Made by a program: the position numbers and the translations under genes. Under the pieces are notes generated by a model. It saw only the letters and a program-made list of their open reading frames with translations, was not told the origin of the DNA and ran no database searches. A DNA stretch of 64,000 nt, taken from assembly GCA_046329495.1 (NCBI GenBank), contig JAXLUO010000005.1, forward strand, positions 1-64,000. Direction: 5' to 3'. This DNA comes from Bog-950 sp046329495 (lineage in GTDB: Bacteria > Bacteroidota > Bacteroidia > Chitinophagales > LD1). Of this stretch, positions 49,279 to 58,641 are shown piece after piece (within the stretch, counting starts at the first letter, position 1; every line of letters begins with the position of its first letter).

Positions 49279-52200
49279 TTATCTGGTAATTACCAGCTTA
49301 CGGCTGTATACATCGTTGGCTGAAGAAAGCACGGCGGTGTATGTACCAACTGCTAACTGGCTTAAATCAAAGTTTAGCTGATTAGCACCCTTGTTTACAT
49401 GGTAAACAGTAGAGGTAACCACTTGACCAATGGCATTGTAAAGGTTAACAGTAACTTCCTGATCAACCGTAGCAGTAACAATTAATGAAGTGTTTTGATT
49501 AGTTGGGTTCGGAACAAAGTCCTTCACGTTAAAGGTAATTTGACCGGTTATAATAGCGCTTACTATAGACGTGTATTCAAACATACCATCATTATCCACT
49601 TGTTTTAAGCGGTAATAGTAGCGCACATTAGGCTGTACGTTGTAATCGTTATAAGTATAATTCTGCTGAACCGTAGTATTATTATGACCATCTACCCAAC
49701 CAATATTGCTCCAGTTTTGGCCGTCTAAACTACGTTCCACTTCAAAGCCGTGGTTATTAATTTCGATAGCAGTTGCCCAGTTTAAGTTAATGTAGCTGTT
49801 GTCAATTGCATTTGCTTCAAAGTAAACCATTTCAACCGGCAGTGGCGTAGCGTTCTGCGAGCCGTGCATCCATATTTCGCTGAATTCAGTTACGTTAAAT
49901 TCAACATAGTGGTGAGGGTCGCCGCTATCAAATAAGCTGGTAAACCCGTTTGAATACTTGCTCAATGGACCATCAGGTTGGGTTGGCAACGAAGTAGTAT
50001 TACCAAACACACGATACAAGCCAGAAGGATCGTTGTTGCTGTAATCACCATCTTCATCGCTACCTGTATACTTGGTTACATACAATTCGCTTAAGCTATT
50101 GATGTTATCCAGTTCAGTACAGCTATTGCCGCTAATATCGTTCGCATGCGAATCCGAGATAAGATCACTCATCTCAGTTGGTGTAAAGTATAGACGCACA
50201 GTTACAGGTGAAGTAGGTGCTACTGTAGAGGTAATAACAAAGTGGCGTTTCATGGCTACGCTCTGCACACCGGGGCATACGTTGGTGCCGGCATTATAAA
50301 CTGCCTGAGGAGTAGCATCGCGATAAGCGGTAACGGTAACTACACCTAAATCCTGGTTGTTATCGTTAATTGAAAGCAATGCTTTATTAGTAGCATCGCG
50401 GAAGGTGGTCCACTTATCAAAATTCTTATCGTAACAGGTAGCCGTAACCGAGCCAGTAGATGCTGTTAAAGGAATATCGGTTATATGCGTGCCTGGTGTA
50501 GTTTGCGAAGTACTTTGTGCACAGAAGGCATCGGATACTGTGAAGCTGTGGCCGGAACCGTTAGTTGGTGCTGTATAAACTTTGGTGCCGCTGTTTACAT
50601 TGATCCGCAATTCATCGGTTGGCGGATAAGAGAAGCTAAGTGTAGATGAACCACCGGTTGCCTGTACTAAAATCATGATACTATCGTTGCTGAACGGAGG
50701 CAGTGGCACAAATGAACAACCAGCCAGTACAGAACTTACTACGATAGGTGGGTCATATACAACCACCACATCACTGTAAGCCGAACAACCACCGTTTACA
50801 ACGGTCCAGCGGTAGGTAACAGCAGCCGGAGCTGAGTAACCGCTAATGGTAGTGGTAACCGAATTATCATTTGCGCTTGGTGAATAAGTAGTAGTGCCCG
50901 AACCGGCAACTTGTGTCCAGGTTCCTGTTCCTATAGAAGGGTTATTAGCCACCAAAGATGTACCTAACGCACCGCACACTTCAATTTGTGTAGAGCTGGC
51001 ACCCGGTGCAGCAAGATTGGTAACATCCGCATCCGCCGTTACGGCCTGGTCGATAGTTATGGATTGATCGGTTGCTGAGGTTGCAGTGCAACCGTTGGCA
51101 TCAGTATAATTAATGATAATGTGGCCTGTGCCTGCACTACCCCAATCAATAGTAACGGTGTTATCGCTGCTGCCGCCTCCTGCGGTAACTGTACCGCCGG
51201 TAACAGTCCAGCTATAGCTGCTGCCGCCTGATGCTGTAGTGTACACATTGCCTGTGCTAAGTTCACAAGCAGCGGTGGCCGGCGTAATAGCCGGCGTAGG
51301 TGCCGTATTAATAATGGCAGTAACATCCAAACGTGTAGCCGATTCGCAACCACTTACTGTTTGCGATGCATAATAGTGGGTTCCGCTAACTAACGGATCA
51401 GTACCGGCCAAAGGTGTACCACCTGTTGAGGAGCTATACCATTGTATGGCAGTACCTGTGGCAGTTAAATCGCCAACTGTAGTGCTATTATTTGAACAGA
51501 AGGTTTGTGTAGCTGAGCCGGTTGGTGCAGCAGGATTACCCACTGTAACAGTTACATCCAAACGGTTGATTGATTGACAACCTGCTACTGTTTGACTGGC
51601 ATAGTAGTGCCCGCTGCTTAATGCCGCGCTGGTGCTAAGTGGTGTGCCACCAGATGACACAGTATACCATTGTATGGAAGCTCCGGTAGCTGTAAGGTTA
51701 GCTACCACAGGATTATTGATAGCACAGAAATTTTGAGTTGTTGAGCCTGTCGGTGCAGGTGGATTATCTACACCAACTTTTACATCTAAGCGTGTTGGCG
51801 ATTCGCAACCGCCAACTGTTTGTGTAGCGTAATAGTGGTTGCCATCCACTAACGGTGTGCTGGTAGCATACGGACTACCACCGGTTGAAGCGGCATACCA
51901 TTGTATAGAGGTGCCCGTGGCAACCAGGTTGGCCACTGTTGGGCTATTAATAGCACAGAAAGTTTGACTGGTTGAGCCTGTAGGTGCAGGAGTCACATTT
52001 ACTGTAATGGACTGATCTGTTTGTGCTAAAGCTGTACATCCGTTTGCATTGGTGTAATTAACTTTTACATGCCCGGGGTTAGTTGTGGTCCAACTAACGG
52101 TTACTGTATTATCACTTGTTCCACCACCTGCTGTAATGCTACCACCGGTTACTGTCCAAACATAATTAGTCATACCGCTTTGGGTGGTGTATACGTTACC

Positions 52201-54849
52201 TGTTGAATTTGCACAAACATTAGATGTTGGTGTAATGGTAGGGGTGGGTAAGGCATTAATAGTTGCTGTTAGTGTAAATGCACTGCCGGTACATCCACCG
52301 GCGGCTGGTGTAACTGTATAAGTAGCCGTTTGTGCAGAGGTTGTAGGATTGGTTAAAGTACCGCTAATACTTGCACCACTGCCTCCCGCACCTCCTGTCA
52401 TGCCACCTGTTACAGAAGGTGCAGTCCAGCTATAGGTAGTTCCTGCAGGCACTACGCCGTTGGTACCGTTAACCGGAGTAGCGGTAAAAGGCACACCACT
52501 GCAGGTACTGGCGGTCATTGTTGTTATTGCCGGTTTTGGATTTACTGTTACCGTTAAGGTAAAACTTGATCCGGAACAGCTTCCGGAAGTTGGCGTAACT
52601 GTATAAGTAGCAGTTTGCGCTGTATTGGTAGGATTAGTAAGTGTGCCGAAGATAGAAGTGCCGGAACCCGCAGCACCACCTGTAATACCACCACTTACGG
52701 AAGGAGCCGTCCAACTATAAGTTGTTCCTGACGGAATGGAACCGTTTGTGCCATTTACCGGAGTGACAGTAAATGCGCTACCACTACAAGCACTGGCACT
52801 CATGGTACTAACCGCTGGTGTAGGATTAACAGTAACTGTTACAGTAAATGTGCTGCCCGAGCATGCACCTGCCAACGGCGTTACGGTATAGGTAGCAGTT
52901 TGGGCGGTGTTAGTAGGGTTCGTGAGCGATCCGCTAATACTGGAGGCTCCGCTGCCTGAAGTGCCACCGGTTATACCGCCGGTAACACTTGGTGCAGACC
53001 AACTATAAGTAGTACCTCCGGGAACAGTACCATTGGTTCCATTAACCGGTGTTACGCTAAAGCTGTTGCAAGTGCTGGCTGTCATGTTAGTAATAGAAGG
53101 TGTAGGATTAACCACTACGGCCTGGCTATTCGTAGCACGGCAGCCAAAAGTGCCTTCGGTAATAGTTACGTTGTAGGTATTAGAAGCAGTAATGCCTGGA
53201 ACATTGTAGGTAGTTGCGCCTCCCGGCGACCACGAGTAGGTGTTACCAACTACGTTAGGCACTTCTAACCCAACGGATCCATTGCTGCAAATTACCGCAT
53301 CCGTAGGGCTACCACTCACAGGGCTTTCAGTAACGGTGATTGTATTGGCAGGTATTGGTAAGGTATAGTATTCGAATGTTACTGAAGTTCGAGCATTACT
53401 TCCAGTATTTGCAAGGTAATCATATACATCTAAAGCAGGTTTCCACCCAACGCCACTAGTATATCCTGTTACATAGAATAATGGATAAGTATTGGCATTG
53501 GTAGTACTTACATATATATCATCTACGTTAGCAAACGCCTGAATGTTAATCTGCACACCTGATCCGGATGGTCCATTATTGGACATCGCTGCAAATATTT
53601 TACCTTGTTGCCAGCGCACAGGGATATTGGCAGTTCCGTTTTGATTCTTAAACTGAATCACATATCTGAATCTAACAACTGCTGTGCTAATTGTTGTGGA
53701 CGCTGTTGACATATAAGTCGCGCCATATAACACTACTCTTCCTTGCGATAAATCTGTATAGATCGGAGAAGTGGTGGTTTCACCGCTTGTCAAAAGATCA
53801 ACTGCAGCATAAAAGCCCTGATCACTACTTGCATACGAAGGCGAATAAGAATAACCTAATGCTGCTGCCGCATCAAATCCAACAGCGTAACAATTAGGTG
53901 TCATACCTGAAGCACTATTATTGTTAATAAAGCTATAGGTAACACCACCCGGACGACCGGCTATTTCAATCCCGGTATTGGAAATGCCGTAGGGACTTGT
54001 GTAGGGAGCAGTAGTTTGTGTCATTGTTACACCACTGGGTACTGTGGTAGAAACTGTATAAGCACCGCTTAAATCGTACCAACTGCTATTAAAGCCAACC
54101 TGCACCAGATAATTATTTGTAGTGGCCATATCATCAAAAATGGTTAAGGCCGGTTGCCAGCCCGTGTGGGTAGCGCAGTTGGCCAACCATAATACACCAG
54201 AGTTGGTAAGATAAGAAGCATCCACCTGAGCTTCAAGAGTAACCTTATAGCCTTGCGACATCGGCACGTAAATAATGTTACCATTTCGCTTAACCGGTGC
54301 AGTTGCGGTACCTGCAGCATTTTGAAAGGTTAGTATCAACCGAATTGGAATATTGTTTACCGTAATTGCACCTCCACCTGTATTGTAAGTCGCTACACTG
54401 GTAGTACCGCGCAGGTAAATTTTACCCTGGCTCATATTAGTTTCAGGTGCCCAGGGGATTATATCCGTATTTCCATTCAAATCCAACTTGCTGCTCTGGC
54501 TTAGCTTAGCGATATAGTTGCTGGTACTGTTATTATACGAATAATAGAAATTACTGATATCGATACCCCAACCTACGTTGGTACTGGTAGCACCGCCCAG
54601 GTTAAGCACTAAACCACCGGCGCGGCCTATTGAGGCAGCACTTGGCGTAGTGCCGTTAGCGCTGTTACAACTTGTGGACGGGGTATTGGCCAAACCAACT
54701 GTGTAACTGCCATAGTTGCTGGTACCTGCGGCCTGTAATACAGGTAATGGGGTTTGTGCATTTACCCGGTTATCCAATAACGCCAAAAGCAAAATTGCTG
54801 TTGCAAGTAAGTGCTTTGTAAGGGAGGGCGTAAAATTTTTCATACTCAA
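49279..54849 (-). CDS. Giant T9SS surface protein with two families of Ig/PKD-like repeats
   Basis: This 1856-residue exported protein has a signal peptide (KHLLATAILLLALLDNRVNAQ). Residues ~30-500 hold two beta-rich modules. Four PKD/Ig-like repeats (~94 residues each) follow at ~583-890, with the cores TYSWSAPSVTGGITGG and TATYTVTPLAGACSG. Three ~76-residue Ig-like repeats at ~955-1180 have the core PTGSTSQTFCAINSPTVANL and YYATQTVGGCESPTRLDV. PKD-type modules containing NVYTTQSG/NVYTTASGG flank them. A fibronectin-like module (~1668-1760) and a type A sorting domain end the protein. It is probably an adhesin or surface-layer component (inference). Confidence 0.88.
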   Translation of the reverse strand: MSMKNFTPSLTKHLLATAILLLALLDNRVNAQTPLPVLQAAGTSNYGSYTVGLANTPSTSCNSANGTTPSAASIGRAGGLVLNLGGATSTNVGWGIDISNFYYSYNNSTSNYIAKLSQSSKLDLNGNTDIIPWAPETNMSQGKIYLRGTTSVATYNTGGGAITVNNIPIRLILTFQNAAGTATAPVKRNGNIIYVPMSQGYKVTLEAQVDASYLTNSGVLWLANCATHTGWQPALTIFDDMATTNNYLVQVGFNSSWYDLSGAYTVSTTVPSGVTMTQTTAPYTSPYGISNTGIEIAGRPGGVTYSFINNNSASGMTPNCYAVGFDAAAALGYSYSPSYASSDQGFYAAVDLLTSGETTTSPIYTDLSQGRVVLYGATYMSTASTTISTAVVRFRYVIQFKNQNGTANIPVRWQQGKIFAAMSNNGPSGSGVQINIQAFANVDDIYVSTTNANTYPLFYVTGYTSGVGWKPALDVYDYLANTGSNARTSVTFEYYTLPIPANTITVTESPVSGSPTDAVICSNGSVGLEVPNVVGNTYSWSPGGATTYNVPGITASNTYNVTITEGTFGCRATNSQAVVVNPTPSITNMTASTCNSFSVTPVNGTNGTVPGGTTYSWSAPSVTGGITGGTSGSGASSISGSLTNPTNTAQTATYTVTPLAGACSGSTFTVTVTVNPTPAVSTMSASACSGSAFTVTPVNGTNGSIPSGTTYSWTAPSVSGGITGGAAGSGTSIFGTLTNPTNTAQTATYTVTPTSGSCSGSSFTLTVTVNPKPAITTMTASTCSGVPFTATPVNGTNGVVPAGTTYSWTAPSVTGGMTGGAGGSGASISGTLTNPTTSAQTATYTVTPAAGGCTGSAFTLTATINALPTPTITPTSNVCANSTGNVYTTQSGMTNYVWTVTGGSITAGGGTSDNTVTVSWTTTNPGHVKVNYTNANGCTALAQTDQSITVNVTPAPTGSTSQTFCAINSPTVANLVATGTSIQWYAASTGGSPYATSTPLVDGNHYYATQTVGGCESPTRLDVKVGVDNPPAPTGSTTQNFCAINNPVVANLTATGASIQWYTVSSGGTPLSTSAALSSGHYYASQTVAGCQSINRLDVTVTVGNPAAPTGSATQTFCSNNSTTVGDLTATGTAIQWYSSSTGGTPLAGTDPLVSGTHYYASQTVSGCESATRLDVTAIINTAPTPAITPATAACELSTGNVYTTASGGSSYSWTVTGGTVTAGGGSSDNTVTIDWGSAGTGHIIINYTDANGCTATSATDQSITIDQAVTADADVTNLAAPGASSTQIEVCGALGTSLVANNPSIGTGTWTQVAGSGTTTYSPSANDNSVTTTISGYSAPAAVTYRWTVVNGGCSAYSDVVVVYDPPIVVSSVLAGCSFVPLPPFSNDSIMILVQATGGSSTLSFSYPPTDELRINVNSGTKVYTAPTNGSGHSFTVSDAFCAQSTSQTTPGTHITDIPLTASTGSVTATCYDKNFDKWTTFRDATNKALLSINDNNQDLGVVTVTAYRDATPQAVYNAGTNVCPGVQSVAMKRHFVITSTVAPTSPVTVRLYFTPTEMSDLISDSHANDISGNSCTELDNINSLSELYVTKYTGSDEDGDYSNNDPSGLYRVFGNTTSLPTQPDGPLSKYSNGFTSLFDSGDPHHYVEFNVTEFSEIWMHGSQNATPLPVEMVYFEANAIDNSYINLNWATAIEINNHGFEVERSLDGQNWSNIGWVDGHNNTTVQQNYTYNDYNVQPNVRYYYRLKQVDNDGMFEYTSIVSAIITGQITFNVKDFVPNPTNQNTSLIVTATVDQEVTVNLYNAIGQVVTSTVYHVNKGANQLNFDLSQLAVGTYTAVLSSANDVYSRKLVITR

Positions 54850-55136
54850 TTTAATTTAAAGAGGACCGTAGCTAAACACTACATGCCCAAAATAATGCTA
54901 ATACAAAATAACGCAAGTTCTTCAACAATTGTTATGAAGCTGCTCATGTTCCAAAGGTATTTATACACAAAGCATATACCAGCTTTGAAACACGCTGCGA
55001 AATTAACGTATTGGCATGAAAATCAGAAGCTAACAGGTGTATCAAGCAAGTTAATAAATGAAATAAAGGACATTACCGTCCATAATTTCAGATAGGCCTG
55101 TAGCAGGAATCAGTCAATTTAATTTTTTTCTAATAT
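54850..55136. other. AT-rich intergenic region between two large surface-protein genes
   Basis: I see no supported gene in these 287 bp. A 94-codon plus-strand frame overlaps the region, but its composition reads as chance. It should carry the promoter of the 1856-residue protein and the 3' end of the next one; no clear hairpin terminator was found. Confidence 0.4.
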
Positions 55137-58100
55137 CTAAGGCCTGATAATTAGAAAACGCTTAGAAGATGGGTGACCACCATTGGTAATCAACGCAATA
55201 TACATACCGGGTTGTAGCACATCCAGGGCCACTTCGTACTGGTTAGATCCCTGAGGAATGGTAAATTCCTTTACAATTTGCCCTGTTAAGGACACGATTT
55301 TCATAACTACTCCCTTGTCTAATTCTTTGTTAAAAACAAGGTTCAACCTGTTATTTGCCGGGTTCGGAAACAGGTAAAAGGCCTTTATTTCCTCATCCAC
55401 CTTGGCTAATGCATTGGTTGTATCAATGCCAGCAAAGCCATCAAAGCTCAATTTATCCACCGCTAACCTCGATAGACCGTTCGCCACTTTACCTCTAACC
55501 GGCCCTAAGGCAAAAACAGCGCTATCAGGTACTGCATTCGGGTTCATGTAGTTCAATGTTATCTCAAATGGCGTAAAGTCAGCTACGGTATCGCCCGAGT
55601 TGAGCTGACCGCCTGCTACATCCTGACCATTAGCATAAAGCGTAACTGAAATACTCATCGTATCACCAGGCACAGGAAAATAACGGTAGTAACCATTTAA
55701 GGTTTGATGTTTGGCTAATACCGGCGAGCCGTGTACATCGGGCCCCATCACCTTCATTATATTCGAAAAATCGGAAGGGAAAGCTGTTCCGTTTAAGGTT
55801 GCAGGAGTAATTTCAACTGCATAGTCGTCTGGCAACGTATGTATTATTTTCCTTACTTCAGGCTGGCTAAAATCTGCACTGTCTATACCAATAAATAAGG
55901 GATGGTGCCACTCATCCGCCTGTTCATACGGGTAATCTATCCATTGCTCCATATTGCCATTTAAAATAGGTTGTGAGGCCGGCGAAAACGATAAATCATC
56001 AAAAGCAATAAAACTTGTTGGATGACTATTATAGGTGGAGGCAAATGGATTAGTACTAACAAAACCGATGGTAAGGCTATCAGGTACCACTGCCGAACTA
56101 TATGTGATAGGCAGCGCAAACCTTTTGAACGTGCCAAACGTGCTACCGCCAAACATATAAAACTGCTGGCTTACCGGTACCCCGCCCTTAGCCAATACCA
56201 GTAACAACACGGCTGAATCGCCGGGTTCAACTGCATAGTTTAAATAGGCTATTAATGAATCGGGGCGCGAAGAAAAAGCTTGCCCTCCTATTAAATTATC
56301 ACCGAAAACACCCAATAAACAAAGGTTATCAGCATTAAGTTTAAGCGCATAATTACCACTATGGCCTGCAATACGTTCAAAGTTTTTGCTAACCATATTC
56401 CAGTGCAACGGAACTGCAGTTGTTTCGCTTGTCCAGTTTTGAAAATCCCAGTTAGGCACTTCTGAACGGCCTGCAAAAACCTGCTTGGTTACTCCTGTAA
56501 GGGTGCTTCCGGCAATAGTACCCTTAATACGGTAGAAGTAGATTCCATTAACGGTTAAACCCGTAACCGGAACACTAATAGCATGTGGCAGGTTATCGCT
56601 GATGGTACCGGCCGGTACGGTGGTGCCCAGGGCAGGTGTTGGTCCATACTCAAATTCAAGCGTTGTGGTAGCTGAAAGTCCACTGACATAACCATTTAAA
56701 GTTGCAGCACCCGGTAAGGTATTGGTAGCGGTGCGCGTTTCGAAAACGCCGGAGGCTAAGCCGGAATAGAATACTTGCGATGCGCCCCAAAAAGTTCCGG
56801 AGCCTGTAGTTGCTTTAACCCGGTAATAATAAGCCGTATAAGGCTGAAGGTTGGTAATATTTGCAATTAAATGATGTGTAAGCGTATCATTAATAGTAGC
56901 AGGGGTTGCTGCAATACTGTTGCCAAACTGAGGGTTAGTTCCGTATTCAAAGTCAAACGAAGCCGGCACCCTAAAGTTAAACACAGTGGCATTTAAAGTA
57001 GCTGTTGTTGGGGCTACGTTGGTAGCCGTATCGGTTTGCAGCGTTGTATAAATAACACCCAGGGTAAAATTGTACACATTGCCCACATAAGTTTGTGCGC
57101 CGGAAACACCGCGTAAACGATAATAGTAAACAACAAAGGGATTTAGATTACTTAACTGGGCTGTAACGGTATGCGCCAGCGTGTCGTTTACCACAGCAGG
57201 CGAGGCGGCAATGGTTTGTCCTAATTGCGGAGTAGTGCCATAGTCGAAATACAGGTTGGTGACCGATGGTAGTTTGTTAACCTCGCCCATCAGGGTAACT
57301 GAAGTGTTGGTAGCATTGGTTGTTCCGGAAGTTTGGAACGTATATGCAGGTGCGGTAGTAACAAAACTACGTATGCTGCCATCAACCGGACCATCCAGCG
57401 AAGCGGCTTCCACGTAGTAGTAATACTTGGTATGCGCAGTTAACCCCATTAAATGTTCTGTAACGCTGGTCAGCGAATCGCTGACTACTACAACCGGCCA
57501 TGTAGCCTGTGCGCTCGAAAATGCAGAGTCGGTAGAATAAATAAAGCTGTATTGCGCCGGCACACCATGGGTATTTATATCAGCAAAAACATATACCGAT
57601 GAAGTATCGATAAAATTTGAGCCGCCTGTAACTACAGCAGGTAAACTTGAGTTGGTATAAACGAATACATCACCCCCCTTTCCTCCTATTACACCAAAAT
57701 CAGGGGCAAGAAAATCTACCGCATTAAACTGTGCATAAGCATTGGCGCCGGCAATTACAACAGGGTTCCAGTTTACGCCTCCGTTAGTGGTGCTTAAAAC
57801 CGTAGCACTATCACCTACCACATATCCGTTCAGTGCATCAAGGAAAGTTACCGCGTTTAGTGCAGGGCCGGTAATGTCCAGCGCAACACTCCAGGTATCG
57901 CCGCCATCGGTAGTAGTTAAAATAGTTTGCTGTGCCGGGCTTCCGCGTTTACCACCCGAAATAAAGCCGGTGGTTGCATTTACAAAAGTTATATCCGTAA
58001 AGTTGCGTACAACCGGCGATGAAACCGGGGCCCAAACCGTGCCGCCATTGGTTGTTTTCAAAATAGTGCCGCTATCGCCCACAGCTATACCTGTAGTGGC

Positions 58101-58628
58101 ATCAAAAAAGTAAACGCTCTTTAACCATGGGCCTAATTGGTCGTAAGCCACTGTCCAGTTCAATCCGCCATCCGTACTTTTCAAAACAGTCTGAATGGAA
58201 TCGGCTGCAGGAAATCCACCTACGGCATACAGCGTAGTTGCATCAGCATATATTACCTTGTTTAAATGTCTCAAAATTGGCGAACTACCAAAACTCCAGG
58301 TTCTGCCACCATTGGCTGTACGAAGCATTTTTCCGTTATAGCCAACTGCAAAGCCGGTGCTGGTATCAATAAAAGCAACACTTTTAATCCAGGATGAAAT
58401 ATTGTCGGTAGGATTAATATCCCAAAACATGCCATAGCTGGATGAACGCAGCAGCGTTTGTATCGAATCGTTCCACTCATTACCGCCCCCAACTATTATA
58501 GCATCTTTTGCCAATACTTTAACTGCGTTGGCGTCGCGTGCATGCGACAGATAAGTGTGATACCATTGCTGGCTATAGATCGTTACAGTGGCAAGCAATG
58601 CAAAACAAGTAAGGAGTAAGCGTTTCAT
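55137..58628 (-). CDS. T9SS protein with YCF48-type propeller repeats and FN3-like modules
   Basis: This 1163-residue exported protein starts MKRLLLTCFALLATVTIYSQ. YCF48/BNR-like propeller repeats cover ~20-330 (FIDTSTGFAVGYNGKMLRTANGGRTW, ATTGIAVGDSGTILKTTNGGTVW). Four to five FN3-like modules then share the wording 'LYFDYGTTPQLG...DTLAHTVTAQLSNLNPFVVYYYRLRG'. Two PCMD-like jelly-roll domains follow (NWDFQNWTSE, NGNMEQWIDY), and the protein ends in a type A sorting domain (FYLFPNPANNRLNLVF). An in-frame TTG lies 27 nt upstream, but the ATG gives the normal signal peptide. It is a paralogue of the next gene upstream on its strand. Confidence 0.87.
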   Translation of the reverse strand: MKRLLLTCFALLATVTIYSQQWYHTYLSHARDANAVKVLAKDAIIVGGGNEWNDSIQTLLRSSSYGMFWDINPTDNISSWIKSVAFIDTSTGFAVGYNGKMLRTANGGRTWSFGSSPILRHLNKVIYADATTLYAVGGFPAADSIQTVLKSTDGGLNWTVAYDQLGPWLKSVYFFDATTGIAVGDSGTILKTTNGGTVWAPVSSPVVRNFTDITFVNATTGFISGGKRGSPAQQTILTTTDGGDTWSVALDITGPALNAVTFLDALNGYVVGDSATVLSTTNGGVNWNPVVIAGANAYAQFNAVDFLAPDFGVIGGKGGDVFVYTNSSLPAVVTGGSNFIDTSSVYVFADINTHGVPAQYSFIYSTDSAFSSAQATWPVVVVSDSLTSVTEHLMGLTAHTKYYYYVEAASLDGPVDGSIRSFVTTAPAYTFQTSGTTNATNTSVTLMGEVNKLPSVTNLYFDYGTTPQLGQTIAASPAVVNDTLAHTVTAQLSNLNPFVVYYYRLRGVSGAQTYVGNVYNFTLGVIYTTLQTDTATNVAPTTATLNATVFNFRVPASFDFEYGTNPQFGNSIAATPATINDTLTHHLIANITNLQPYTAYYYRVKATTGSGTFWGASQVFYSGLASGVFETRTATNTLPGAATLNGYVSGLSATTTLEFEYGPTPALGTTVPAGTISDNLPHAISVPVTGLTVNGIYFYRIKGTIAGSTLTGVTKQVFAGRSEVPNWDFQNWTSETTAVPLHWNMVSKNFERIAGHSGNYALKLNADNLCLLGVFGDNLIGGQAFSSRPDSLIAYLNYAVEPGDSAVLLLVLAKGGVPVSQQFYMFGGSTFGTFKRFALPITYSSAVVPDSLTIGFVSTNPFASTYNSHPTSFIAFDDLSFSPASQPILNGNMEQWIDYPYEQADEWHHPLFIGIDSADFSQPEVRKIIHTLPDDYAVEITPATLNGTAFPSDFSNIMKVMGPDVHGSPVLAKHQTLNGYYRYFPVPGDTMSISVTLYANGQDVAGGQLNSGDTVADFTPFEITLNYMNPNAVPDSAVFALGPVRGKVANGLSRLAVDKLSFDGFAGIDTTNALAKVDEEIKAFYLFPNPANNRLNLVFNKELDKGVVMKIVSLTGQIVKEFTIPQGSNQYEVALDVLQPGMYIALITNGGHPSSKRFLIIRP

Positions 58629-58641
58629 GTTTTCCAATTTA

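Noticed and set aside
54811..55095. 94-codon plus-strand frame between two large surface-protein genes
   Set aside because: It overlaps the start of the 1856-residue gene, has no recognisable domain or promoter, and its composition reads as chance.
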